64,000 nucleotides of DNA, taken from positions 180,731,788 through 180,795,787 of the forward strand of contig NC_073746.1 in the NCBI RefSeq assembly GCF_029784135.1. Reading direction: 5' to 3'. The number at the start of each line of letters is the position of its first letter. Position 1 is the first letter of the stretch. Position numbers and translations under genes: made by a program. This document shows, piece after piece, positions 46,919 to 58,159 of the stretch. Origin of the DNA: Toxorhynchites rutilus septentrionalis. Its lineage: Eukaryota > Arthropoda > Insecta > Diptera > Culicidae. Below the pieces are notes generated by a model. The model was not told where the DNA came from, ran no database searches, and saw nothing but the letters and a program-made list of their open reading frames with translations.

Positions 46919-48240
46919 CTAACTGACCCGGCAAACGTTGTTCTGCCATAAAAATTATTTCTAGTGAATATGTTAATAGTAAAATAAAAAATAACTAATG
47001 TATTGTAAGTGTGTTTAAATGTTTTAAAGATCTACACATAAATGTAACGTTCGTTACTCTTTCTTTCATACTTGTGTTTTACATACCGAGGTCGATGACA
47101 AAAATTAAAAAAAAATACACAAAAGATTCCTTGTGTTCCATTCCCGATGTATTTCTTTCACGAATCTGACATGTTTGTTCTCTTGAACGTTAAATGTAAA
47201 TTGGAAAAAGGAATTAATTTCGTTGTTGCAAATTTGTTGCTCTTCATCGAATGTTTTGCTCAGCTGAGGCGGATATGGCACTACTGAACGGTTTTCCATG
47301 TCAATGTCTGCGTTGTTAATTTTTATGAATGATTGTCCGTCATTATCAGTTTTTATTCGTTGATATATTGGACATCCACCTAGGCTTGCGGTCGTGTCGT
47401 TGGTGAAATCTTCAAGAAAATGCATTGTACAGTTTCCATCTGCCATGTAAGGCTATAAAAAAAGGCTATGTTTGTGGTAACAATATCGAACAATACCTCA
47501 TATTTCGTCATTAGCAGACCCGAAAGCAATTTAAATTGTTGAAATTTGAATGAAAATGTTTATTCGATGTTGTTTGAATACTTAGTAGACATAGCCTTGA
47601 CCCTAACTCAACTATTTTTCTATAAATCTCCTTGCATTTCAGCCAAAATATTATCCAGAATATAAAATAATTATAAGAGACTATTTTCGCCCGATATTTT
47701 CCCTACCTGTAAAGAATGTGTTATTCTGTTACACAGAACACACAATAGAGTCATAATTCATTTAAAATTTTTATTTCAAAAGCGTATTTGTTTCACTCGA
47801 AAATTCATAACAATTTACGCTTCACAGAAACACGAAGCTCAATGACGTCTATACGCATTGCGTTTCAAGGTCGGATGAAATTCGTTCTTTTTGAAAAACA
47901 ATCTACGGGTCGATTATTTGGATATTATTTATACTAAAATACTAAAATCGCGATTAAAAATAGGAAATCAAGGTAAACCTTTGAGGTTATATGTACTTTT
48001 GTGCCAAATTTATAAAAAAAAGAAATAACAATTATTTAGATTTTTTTGCATAGGACCTCCCTAATCAGTAATCAGTATGGTAATCGGTACCCTAGCGGTA
48101 TCATATATAGTTTACGTCCTATTCTCATGCCTACCAAGTTTTTAGTGCATAACTTCCTGAAAATCGGTCGAGCCGTTTCGGAGGAGTTCGACCACGAACA
48201 TCGTGACACGAGATATCAATCACCAAGATTCTGCAAAACA
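46919..48240 (-). mobile_element. Degraded Helitron
   Basis: On the minus strand the 3' end reads CCGGGTCAGTTAG followed by T (46918), matching the Helitron-like copies A, C and D. Upstream lies a Rep fragment (47446-47105). The 5' side at 48050-48235 carries 'ccgaaacggctcgaccgatt' and 'ctcgtgtcacgatgttcgtg', words I associate with Helitron 5' ends in insects. The mariner at 48243 inserted at the 5' edge. Confidence 0.55.
47105..47446 (-). pseudogene. Helitron Rep/helicase polyprotein fragment
   Basis: The 113-residue reading ADGNCTMHFLEDFTNDTTAS, then 'GCPIYQR', 'DIDMENRSVVPYPPQLSKTF' matches the conserved stretch before the Rep catalytic region in Helitrons ('GxCxKxFPKxFxxxTxxxxxGYPxYRR...DNRWVVPYNPxLLxxF'). 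The downstream His-containing motifs and the helicase are missing. It is the only coding evidence for the Helitron family in the window. Confidence 0.6.
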
Positions 48241-48242
48241 TA

Positions 48243-49397
48243 TTAGGCTGTCAAAAAAGTCCTGCGGTATTTTTTTTGAATTTTCATTTGTTCATAAAAT
48301 TAGTTACAATCATCTGTTTTAAGTCAAATATGCGCCGTTTTGTTCGATGACTTGTTCCCAACGAGATGCCAACTTCATAATATCCCTGTTATAGAAGCTC
48401 GCTTCCTTATTGGCAAAAAACTCGGATAGCCAATTTTCACAGGCCTCTTTTGTAGCTAACTTCTGATTACCTAGCTCGTTCGCCATGGACAAAAACAGGT
48501 AGTAGTCACTTGGTGCAAGGTCCGGACTATACGGCGGATGCAAAAGAACCTCCCATCCGAGCTCCCGGAGCTTCTGGCGCGTCACCAAAAAGTGTGTGGC
48601 CTGGCGTTGTCCTAATGGAAGACAATACGGCCTCTGTTTATCAAAGATGGCCTCTTCTTCATGAGTGCTACCTTCAAGCGGTCCAGTTGTTGGCAGTACA
48701 GGTCCGAATTGAGCGTTTGGCCATAGGGAAGCAGCTCATAATAGATTATTCCTTGACAATCCCACCAAACACACAGCAGAACCTTCCTGGCCGTTAATAA
48801 GGGCTTGGCCACCGTCTGAGCCGCTTCAGCGGGCTTCGACCACGACCGTTTGCGCTTCACGTTGTCGTAAGTGACCCACATCGAGCTTCTTTGTGAAGCT
48901 TCTTCAAATGGTTAATAACGGTTTGATGACTTATCCCCAGCTCTTGGCCGATGCTACGGCTGCTACTATGTCGGTTTTTCTTGGCTAATTCAGCGATTTT
49001 GTCGCAATTTTCGACGACAGGCCTTACGGAGCGTGGCGCATCTTCGACGACATCTACACCAGAACGAAAACGTTGAAACCATCGTTGTGCGGTGGAAATG
49101 GAAACTGTATCGGGTCCTTAAACTGCACAAATTTTATTGGCAGCTTGAGATGCATTTTTGCCTTTGTCATTTAGTAGTACTGTAAAATATGTTGGATTTT
49201 CTCTTTATTTTGCTCCATATTTGCGACACTATAATTCACGAACGACTTAACCAAACAAAACACTGTCAAGGACTATATTATAGCGCACAAAAATACCTTT
49301 CCAACAAGCTATACAATCGATACAATGAATACAACTAGAACTACGCGTTTACAACGACACCTCGCGGAAATAGCGCAGGACTTTTTTGACAGCCTAA
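48243..49397 (-). mobile_element. mariner (irritans-like), full length, 1155 bp
   Basis: Perfect 24-bp TIRs begin TTAGGCTGTCAAAAAAGTCC at both ends, with TA duplications at 48241-48242 and 49398-49399. The intact ends with a damaged gene indicate mobilisation in trans or later decay. Confidence 0.92.
48319..49220 (-). pseudogene. mariner transposase with internal deletion and stops
   Basis: The start region MEQNKEK is at 49220, but a stop (TAA) follows within 20 codons. The helix-turn-helix and 'SSRSIGQELGISHQTVINHLKK' are readable at 48900-49000. A deletion near 48883 joins the linker directly to WVTYDNVKRKRSWSK and removes WVPHxLT and the first catalytic Asp (TGDEK). The second Asp motif is read as FH-stop-DNARPH (CAG to TAG). 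The third, APSDYYLF, is present. The C-terminus reads EQNGAYLT. It is not functional. Confidence 0.88.
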
Positions 49398-49540
49398 TAT
49401 TTATATCAATTTATCAATGTTTATCAGTTTCTTCAGATTTATCATTAAATATAACATATTACTCAATGAGTTTCCGGAATGGTACATAAATGATACTATC
49501 GTTGACAGATCCACATAGTTTCTGTATAATACTCATGAGC

Positions 49541-49665
49541 AGGGCTCGGCAAAGCCATATTCAACTGAGGATAGTCAGGGGACAATGAAGCCATCGGCCT
49601 TCGCATTCAATTGGAAATGAATGTTTGCTTCTTCCAGCAGTTTCTCTGGCAACATAAATCAAAAG
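49541..49665 (-). repeat. Repeat with hAT-like terminus, left part
   Basis: It starts CAGGGCTCGGCAAAGCC and is the reverse complement of 18640-18745. Only one terminus was found. Confidence 0.45.
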
Positions 49666-49993
49666 TCATTTGGGCCCTCCCGTAGCTATCTGCTCTACGG
49701 AAGGTCCGTGTTCGTTAAATTCTCAAACAAACCGTCAAATCATTATCGATATCCTGAATATCATTTCAATTCCATATTTTCGGAAGACTTTGTAGAAAAG
49801 CCAAATGCGCCTTCTAAATAGAATGAAAAAATGTCAATAAAAGGGAGGCAATTTTTTGGGAAAACACCATACCGTACTTCTGTGTGCCTCTATCAGATAG
49901 ATAGATATAGATAGAGAAAAATGATAAACGTCTTAAAGGTCTTCGAAGTTCATCTGTCAAGGATCTGAGGTTTATTTTTGTTCGTAAACTTTT

Positions 49994-50270
49994 TCTCTTC
50001 TTCTTGAATGGCGTTTATGTTCCCTGCGGAACTTTCGCCATCTCAACGTATGCATTAACTAACGTCATCTATTAATACTTATGGGAGATTTCTTAAGCCA
50101 AATAACACGCCTTGAATGTATTCCGAGGGGCAAGCTCTAGATTACGCGTGACCACAGTGCCGAAGTCGAAGGAAATTTCTCTGGCGAAAAATTCCCCGGC
50201 TAGAACGTGAATCGAACCCGAACACCCGGCATGATAATGTGAGACGCTAACCACTCGGCCACGGGTGCAC
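49994..50270 (-). mobile_element. tRNA-derived SINE, Feilai-like, near full length
   Basis: On the minus strand the head is tRNA-like. It has an A box TGGCCGAGTGG (50251-50261) and a B box GGTTCGATTC (50209-50218), then a conserved body ('ggggaatttttcgcc', 'tccttcgacttcggcactg', 'aaggcgtgttatttgg') and a CTT/GAA-type tail near 49994. The body matches my memory of the Aedes Feilai family. It is a pol III retrotransposon, not a functional tRNA gene. Confidence 0.82.
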
Positions 50271-50289
50271 TTAAATCTTTCCTCTGGGA

Positions 50290-53200
50290 ACGTTTAATGT
50301 TCATCATTAATATCCGTTGAATTACTCAATTGAATCCCTCTTTCTCGAAATGAATTCAACAAATCAAATCAAAGGAAATCAACAGAATAGTGTGCAAATA
50401 TTTCAACTAGCAGATGATTAACAGATAACAGAATTAGACTTGTTTTGCAACTTCCATATGTAATATGCTAATATGGTCCACGCTAGTGAGTTGGGCATTC
50501 GTTGAATATCAGAACAACCGATTCAGGTCTTCACCTTCCTCGGTCCTGATTGACATCTGTTTCTGGTATGTTTGTTTGCTTTCCACAGAAGAAAGATTGC
50601 GTGATAGATGTTCCCTAGAAGATGGTAACTTTTATTTATGAATATAATTCACCACGAAAAGGTCACATTTATGATGATTCATTTTCTCCAATCGTCCCAC
50701 CAACTTTCCAAACTTGTTTTCGTGTTTGTGTTCGAATGTTTTTATTAATTCTGTCCCTCCCGTGTGGAACACTCTATCCTGTTCCATACCCCCTCCCCCC
50801 CACAAACCGGAAGAGGCCGTTTTCGTCTGGTGACATGAACATAGCAAATCAATTTGAATTTCATGGCTTGGAGTCACGAATTGGGTTTACTAAACGAAGG
50901 AAAACTCCTTCCGAAGTCGGGTGACATTTATCAGGGTCCTTTTTCAACTTTGGAGAGCCTATTTCGTCGAATGTTGTATACAAATGATGAATCGTTCTCT
51001 TGACTTGTTTTCATCGAGGGGGAAAATGTTCGGAGCCGATAGGAAAATTTCACTGGTCATTTATTATTGCATTTCTCTGTATAAAATTTAGCATACACAG
51101 TCTAGCGTGTGTTAATCATCTCATCATATGGTTATAAATCACGCACAACGAACGCTTCTCCTCAAGCGGGATGGAATTATTGGTAGATCAAAAATGTTTC
51201 AGACAAATTCTTGAACGCCAGAAAGGAAAACCGCTCGTGGCCAAAATTTTATTGGAAATTCATCGGCGCTATTGTTTTATGGTGATTTTGCCCGAGGATA
51301 GGAGATTGTATTCTTAGCTTTTATTTTTTTTTCTTCCCCGCTCCCCTTCCTATGCACTCGAGATTGATCGGCACGGTTTCGGATATCTTCAGATGCGCTA
51401 CTGTTGTTGTTGTTGTTGTTGCTGCTGTGGAGAGTGGTGGGTGTGTGAGCATGAAACACTAAATATATCGGTTTTACGAGCGTTTCATTTGAAATTGTTG
51501 GCATTCCAGTGCTTCCCCTCAAGTTAGGTTTTCTTCTTCTACTCGGTACACACTTATGGAGCCGTCTCGCTTTCGCTGGCGGTAAATTAACTTTATTCCC
51601 AATCAATACCACTTAATTGGGAAGAATGCCGCGAGAAGTTTTATGTGTTTTTAATAGAAATTTATTTTTCTTGGCACGTTCTTGTTTCTTAGAATCGGAA
51701 TGCTAATGGTATAATAATGGATTTCAGAGTGTTTGTTTGACTTCTTGATATCGATATTCAATGTGGCTGACACTATTGTCGCTATAATATAAACGAATTT
51801 TGCTTTTTAAATATGGAAATCCAACACGATTTGTAATGTTATTAATATAGTATCAATGAGTTATGAACACATAGTTATTTAGAATCATATGCTGTCAATA
51901 AGTATGAGAATATACTCCCAGAATAAACACCTCGGAATCACAAATATCATCAAAGAAAATGTCATTCGAATTTGCAGCTATGGTAGAAACCAGTGTCATG
52001 AGATTGAAGGAGTGTATTATTTCTAAGGAGAAGTGATGTGAAAGGGAAAAAAGTTTAGTTCTTCTTCATCCTAACCACAGACATACTTCCGGATGCGCCT
52101 GCATTCACAGTCCATGCATATGAGCAGTGCCATACTAATCGGCAAATAATATTCACATCACACTGAACGCGTTTTTGCCCTTGAACCACAGCCGACAAAA
52201 TGGGTTTCTGATTGGGGCTTGCGTGTATGGACACACATGGAATCGAATTTTGCGGCGTTGCCTATTGATGCGTAGCTAATTGCATACGCGAATGCATTGG
52301 AAGTAGAAATACATTTGACTGTGGGCTAACTTGAGACTGGAAAGGATGATCGGAATTAATGAACTTCTGATACAATAGTTAGGGGGGAATGGTAGAGCTC
52401 GGTAGCGATGGGGGAACACTTCGTAACGGATGGACGAGCAATCATAAACCATTTTGTGTCAGCTTTTCATGAATTGAGATGTTAAGAGTCGGACTGGTGT
52501 AGGATGTACATCTCTGATTACATTGAAAACAGATGTATGTCTGTTCGATAGGAATCAAATTTGGATATTTGAACGTGAACCATTGTTCAAAGAAATATCG
52601 TAGATTATTTCTTGAATGCAAATAAATGGTACTGTACAATATAGACTTCGTAAGAAACGTAAGCACTTCTGAAAAAAAGAAATGAACCACAATAGAGCTT
52701 CAACCTTTTTTGCAACGTCTCCAGTTAGTCGAACTGGAATATTTTGATAGTATTTGGTTCCTTGTAAACAGGACGGACCTTTCAAAGCTCTTCGATCCGG
52801 AAGTAAGTTTTATATTACTTTTTTTTCAATCAATATCCATCTATTTCGAAGTGATTCGCGTTATCGAAGGTACAGTGTCGACATTTATTGAAGGTTGAAA
52901 TTGGCTTGAAAAGAAGATATTCAATAAGATTAGCACGCTTGAAGGCATTTCCACATCGTTATATTTTGAATGAAAATAATTACTTTATGCTTTTTGAATG
53001 GTTGAAAGGCGTATTCCTGAATCTTACTTAACTGTTCCCCCATAAACATTTTTTGATACTTCCGCAAAAACTCATCATTATAATAGAAAATCATTTTTAG
53101 ATACAGTTTTTGGATAACCCATATCGTACTAAGCGTTCGAAAAATCGAACAGCTCTTTGATAATTTTTTATGTCTTTGAAAACCAACCGTATGGTAATGT

Positions 53201-53480
53201 TTTTGCCCCAAATGGTAGCTTAAACTATCGGAGCTAACGGAATATTAGCCACTAAGAATTATGTAGAACTAAATACAGGTACGAAATATATTGATGTATG
53301 AAATTTTAAGAATAAAAAGGTCAAGAAGAATGCTGTTTTGAAGTGATGATTTTGAAGTAAGCGAATTGAATCACCATTAGCTAACTCCAAAGCTTATCTT
53401 CACCAGAATAAAGCCAAAGTCATTTGTCTGGTGGGATTGGGGAGAACTTCTGTATTATGATCTTTTACCAGGCAGAATTA
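50290..53480. other. Unique-looking DNA
   Basis: No transposon terminus or exon recognised. A (TTG)n tract sits at 51401-51426, making a poly-Asn run in a minus-strand open frame (51277-51612) that I do not credit. Other open frames (50622-50924, 52442-53211) lack motifs. Confidence 0.3.
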
Positions 53481-53481
53481 G

Positions 53482-54418
53482 TTAGGGGCAGTGGGGGCCA
53501 ATTGGTCATGGGGGGCAAAGTGGTCACCTGCGTGTTTGGTAGTATAACTATTGACTTTAGATGCCGTATTGATAGTCACCTTATGTTTGAATAATTTAAT
53601 GACTTTTGAGTCATCCTGTACTTCAGTAGATCTGTCGCATGTCAAAATATAAATAAAAACAGAAATTTCTTTCTCGATAGCCATTAGGCCGTAGTTCTGT
53701 GCGCAGGAATTTCTAGTGAAAAATTAGTCTTTTCAATCTGATATATTGGACAAATCATCTATTTGGACGACTGTTCACATATTCTAGGAGAGGTGAACAG
53801 ATATTTTGTTCAATCTCAGCGATTAATTAGCATAGAAATTATTTTGATATATGGGGGCAAAGTGGTCATAGATGAATAACAACTTACAATGTTCTGTTTA
53901 CTAAAGCTGATATACCTCACCACGTTCTGCTGTTGAAGAAGATCCTTTTGTGGCTTTGACCCTGGATCAATATGCCACTCTAACCAAACCAAGCCTTATT
54001 ATGTGGAACGTTATGTGTTTCTTACTATGTTTTTGTATGCATGAGAAAATTTAAATTGGGACTGTAGGTGAATAGGCCAAGCTTATTTCATACATGTACC
54101 TACTATATCAAATATAATTTGAACAAATTTGGACGAAAAAAACGCATGCATCTATCCCATTTATGTAAGAGTGACCACTTTGCCCCCACTAGGTGACATC
54201 TTTACCTCCAAGCAAAAATAAAGTGTTCGATTTTCACTTTTTTTTTCTAACGATAAAAAGTGTACTATTTTGAATTTTTATAGTAAAAGCCTTTTGCTAT
54301 CTTGAAGAACAATAAGTTAAACTATAATTTTCTTAGAGAAACGGGAATTGAATCGGTATGTGGGCGCTGGAAATGGGCATATTCCTTAGGGTGATCACTA
54401 TGCCCCCACTTTCCCTAA
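53482..54418. mobile_element. MITE with GGGGGCA-type TIRs, about 937 bp
   Basis: The left end TTAGGGGCAGTGGGGGCCAA and the reverse complement of the right end TTAGGGAAAGTGGGGGCATA are inverted. Internal copies of 'gggggcaaagtggtca' lie at 53512 and 53851, and the inverse at 54172. The flanks suggest a TA or TTA duplication. No coding capacity was seen. Confidence 0.55.
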
Positions 54419-54429
54419 TGTGACAGGCG

Positions 54430-55365
54430 TCGTGTTCCATCAGGGCGACGCCGAACTTCATGCCTCTCCGACAACACGACAAATTATTTTGGATTCTGGC
54501 TGAGAGACGTTATTCCGCCAACTACAAACTACAAAATTCTCTCAAGGGCAAGAACTTCGACTCTATGGACAGTATAAAAAATACTCTCAAACTATCATAA
54601 GATAGATTGAGATTTTTAAGCTACGAAAAAATGGCGAAATATTTTAGAACAAAACTATGCATATAAGATTGTATAAATGTATCTATACAGATATTCCATG
54701 CCAATCCGATGTAGTGGTTCTCAGATTTTCGTGAAAAGTTGTAATTTTGTTCGTTATCGCAAAACATTACACCCGTATTTTTTAATTTTTTTTATTAGGG
54801 TGCCCATTTTCATTTTAGGGTGGTCCGAAATTCAATTTTTCGCTTTTTTCCCAAAAATAACTTTTTTGAAAAATTCATAACTTTTGAACCACTGAACCGA
54901 CGACGATCGACATATCAAATTGAATGATGAAATATTTTATTCATATTAAAGTCTTCGTTCAAAATTTTTATGTTACTTGACTAGACCTATGCGACTAGAA
55001 TCCAAGCAAGTGCGATATTTTTTTCTAAAATTAGATTAGCTTTTGAGAAAGACAGATTAGCTTATTGGCTTCAATTTAATATGTCGATCATCTGAATTGA
55101 TCCAGTAGTTCAAAAGTTATGCATTTTTGTAGTTGTAAAAAGAGGGAAAAAATGATTTTTCGACCACCGGATAACTTTGAAAAATCCATATCTCGAAAAC
55201 GAAAGAAAGAGCACCTCTGATATCGAGTTATGTTATGTAAAAATCCTCAGCTTTCAAAGGAATATGGCCTTCTCTAGTCCAGAGCCATGAATACAACAAA
55301 AAACGACTACAATCAATTACAATGAATATAAATATAAAAAAAATAATAAATAAACATTAAATCGT
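54430..55365. other. AT-rich, likely repetitive noncoding DNA
   Basis: The section 54790-55240 has the look of a dispersed insect repeat ('agggtggtccgaaattcaat', 'atatctcgaaaacgaaag'), but I found no second copy in this window. No gene recognised. Confidence 0.3.
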
Positions 55366-55369
55366 AAAA

Positions 55370-56252
55370 TCGTCGTGGAAACCGATAAAATCGTTGAAAT
55401 CACCCAAGTAGAACGGCATGTGAGCACTCGCTCGATTTCCAGGAAGTGAGTATAGACCATAAAACCGTTTGGAACCATTTGCAGAAGATTGGATTCCCAA
55501 AAAAGCTGGATGTATGGATGCCATACGAGTAGACGCAAAAAAATCTTTTAGACCAAATCAACGCCTGCGATGCACTGCTGGAACGGAACGAACTCGACCC
55601 ATTTTTGAAGAAGATGGTGACTGGTGATGAAAAGTGGATCACGTACGACAACCTAAAGCGAAAAAAATCGTGGTCGAAGCGCGGTTAGCCGGCCAAACCC
55701 ATCGCCAAACCCGGATTGACGGTCAGGAAGGTTTTACTGTGTGTTTGGTCGGATTGGATGGGAATCATCCTCTATGAGCTGCTCAACTATGGCCAGACCC
55801 TCAACTCGGTTCTCTACTGTGAGCAGCTTGACCGTTTGAAGCAGGCGATTGACCAGATGCGGCCAGAAATGATCAATAGGAATGGTGTTGTTTTCCACCA
55901 GGACAACGCTCGGCCTCACACATCTTTGATGACTCGCCAGAAGCTACGGGAGCTCGGATGGGATGTCCCATTGCACTCAGCGTATAGTCCGGACCTGGCT
56001 ACAAGTGATTATCATCTCTTCCGGTCCATGCAAAACGCTCTTGGTGATTCTAAGTTGAAGAATCTTGGCTTGCGAAAACTGGCTGTCTGAGTTTTTTTGC
56101 AAATAAGGAGGGGATAATGAAGTTGCCTTCTAAATGGCAACAAGTTTGCGAACAAAACGGCGCATATTTGACTTAAATTGGATAATTTTAAGTATGTTAA
56201 ATAAAGCGTCAAATTTCGATCAGAAATACGACATTTGTTTTTCCCCAACCCA
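55370..56252 (+). mobile_element. mariner (irritans-like), degraded
   Basis: The plus-strand transposase has a helix-turn-helix near 55410, VTGDEKWITYDNLKRKKSWS near 55620, FHQDNARPH and YSPDLATSDYHLF. The D-34-D spacing is kept between the last two Asp residues. A stop lies at 55686 (TAG after the SKRG block) and the C-terminus is frameshifted after 56090. The 3' end reads 'acgacatttgtttttcccca'. It is related to the copy split by H3.3 at 8231-10086. The left end is truncated. Confidence 0.82.
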
Positions 56253-56254
56253 AT

Positions 56255-57488
56255 ACATAAAAATGGAGTGATGTCTGTCTGTCTGAATCTTATGGACTCG
56301 GAAACTACTGAACCGATCGACATGACAATTGGTATGTAGAGGTTTCTGAGGTCGGGGAAGGTTCTTATGATAGTTTGAGACGCCTATCCCCTCTCTAAGG
56401 GGGGGCTGCCATACAAATTAAACACAAATTTGTGCATTACTCCAGAATTAATCAGGCAAATGAAATAAAGTTTGGCATGTGGAGGTTTTAGGAATCAATA
56501 AATATTTCTATGGTGGTTAGATACCACCACATCCTCCCTTTTTTTTTTGCTGCCATAGAAACGAAACACAAATTTCTGCATTACTCGAGAACTATTCAAG
56601 CAAGTGAAACCAAATTAGGTATATGGAGGTTTTAGGGGACACGAAACTTTTCTATGGTGAATCGACACTTCTCCTCCATCTCTAAGGGAGGCTGCCATAC
56701 AAATGAAACACAAACTTCTGCATTACTCGAGAACTAATCAAGCAAATGGAGCCAAATTTGGAATGTGAGGATTTTTGGATACGATGATGTTTCTATGATG
56801 GTATGACACCCTTTCCTTCTCTGGAAAGGAGACGGGGTCCCATAAAAATAATGCACATATTTCAACCAAACATGACAATTGAAAGTTTTCGAAAACGGGA
56901 AAATCCGAGAAATTCAATTCACATGTGTTCTACAATTACATAATGACAAGCGTTGTTAGTCCATTTGATGTTTGCGGTAACGAAATTGATATTCGTTCGG
57001 AAATGGAAATGGATTTTAATATGATAAAACGCACTTGCTCTTATCAACACATTCGGCGATCCATTTTTATTAATAAAAAAAAATAAAAGACGATATACTT
57101 TTATTTTTTTTATTAATAAAAATGGATCGCCGAATGTGTTGATAAGAGCAAAACTCGAGAAAGGAATTGTCCGATTTAGGGCTGTCTTCATTCTATCAAA
57201 TTTTTTGTATCAAACATTTATTCCATGCAATGGAGAAACATGTTATTTGCAAGTGGATGAAAAATCTTGCATGAGAATTGTGTCTGGAAATAATCTGATA
57301 TTATAATGTCGAGTTTTGGTAGAAGTAATGAAATTTTATAGTAAATAAAAAAGTTTAAAGGGTAGATTAGAAGGTCAATCAATGAACGGTTCAGCGATTG
57401 GACCCATGAACGTGCGCCTAGTAAGAAAACGTGGATGTGATAATGAAAAATAAATTTTGGGCGGGACGAAGTTTGCTGAGTCAGCTAG
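56255..57488 (+). mobile_element. Nonautonomous Helitron-like repeat, copy D
   Basis: The longest copy. It starts with 'ataaaaatggagtgatgtct', carries four 165-bp-type units at 56340-56870, the common 3' region, and ends GCTGAGTCAGCTAG before T at 57489. A hairpin at 57035-57151 is unique to it. Confidence 0.6.
57035..57151. repeat. Near-perfect 54-bp hairpin inside Helitron-like copy D
   Basis: The arms 57035-57089 and 57098-57151 differ only by one A/T in a homopolymer and are separated by 8 nt. The right arm matches the normal family sequence ('gatcgccgaatgtgttgata'), so the left arm is an inverted duplicate. Confidence 0.9.
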
Positions 57489-57536
57489 TGTAATCATAAA
57501 AACCATAAAAAACAAATTACATTCTAATAGTAACTA

Positions 57537-58151
57537 CACTGCGTTTCACAACTATAGAACCTTGATGGAAAGCAACCTAAACCAGGCCTTTTTGAGAAAA
57601 TGGTTCAGATAGCTTTTCATCAACACCAATGTACAGTCAGAAGTGCAATGAAGTACTTCAGAATCGTTTACTCCTATTTCTGGATCAAAAACACCGTTAT
57701 AATTGGGTAATTTGGCATCAATTCGTAATATCCGGAAAGTCAAGACATGGTTTAATGCACAGGGTCTTCAGATTCTGAACTGATCAACTTGTTTACCAGA
57801 TCAAAATCCTATCAAGAACTGTGATCGTATGAATAGTAGATACAGCAGTATGAGTAGTATGAGTGAACTAAAGATGACCTACGAATTAGAAATTTATTGT
57901 AATTCATGTAAAATTGACGTTAATTTGTAAAGGAGTGAGAGTTTTTCCTACTGGTTCTATAGTTATGAAACACTGAAATTTCCGTTTTTTGAATGTTTCG
58001 AGCCTGAACACAACAATAAAGTTCAAATGTCCAGTCTTTTAAATAAAGATAATTGTTATGTCCTACACTATATACTTCAATTCAACCGACTTCTTACATA
58101 TCTCTGGAAACTCAGAAAAAATGAGTGGTTCTATAGTTGTGAAACGCAGTG
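57537..58151 (+). mobile_element. Tc1-type deletion derivative, 615 bp
   Basis: Perfect 25-bp TIRs start CACTGCGTTTCACAACTATA at both ends, with TA at 57535-57536 and 58152-58153. An inner inverted copy lies at 57954-57976. Inside, 57646-57738 reads 'EVLQNRLLLFLDQKHRYNWV' and 57739-57825 reads VKTWFNAQGLQILN, stop, STCLPDQNPIKNC. Together they resemble the end of a DD34E transposase ('VxxWFxxNxIxVLDWPxxSPDLNPIENLW'). It is an internally deleted, inactive copy. Confidence 0.85.
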
Positions 58152-58159
58152 TAGAAGCA

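Noticed and set aside
50200..50270. tRNA gene on the minus strand
   Set aside because: A and B boxes are present, but the acceptor stem does not close and the sequence continues into the Feilai-type SINE body, so it is a SINE head.
51277..51612. 111-codon minus-strand protein with an Asn run
   Set aside because: The Asn run is only the (TTG)n microsatellite, and the rest has no domain or splice support.
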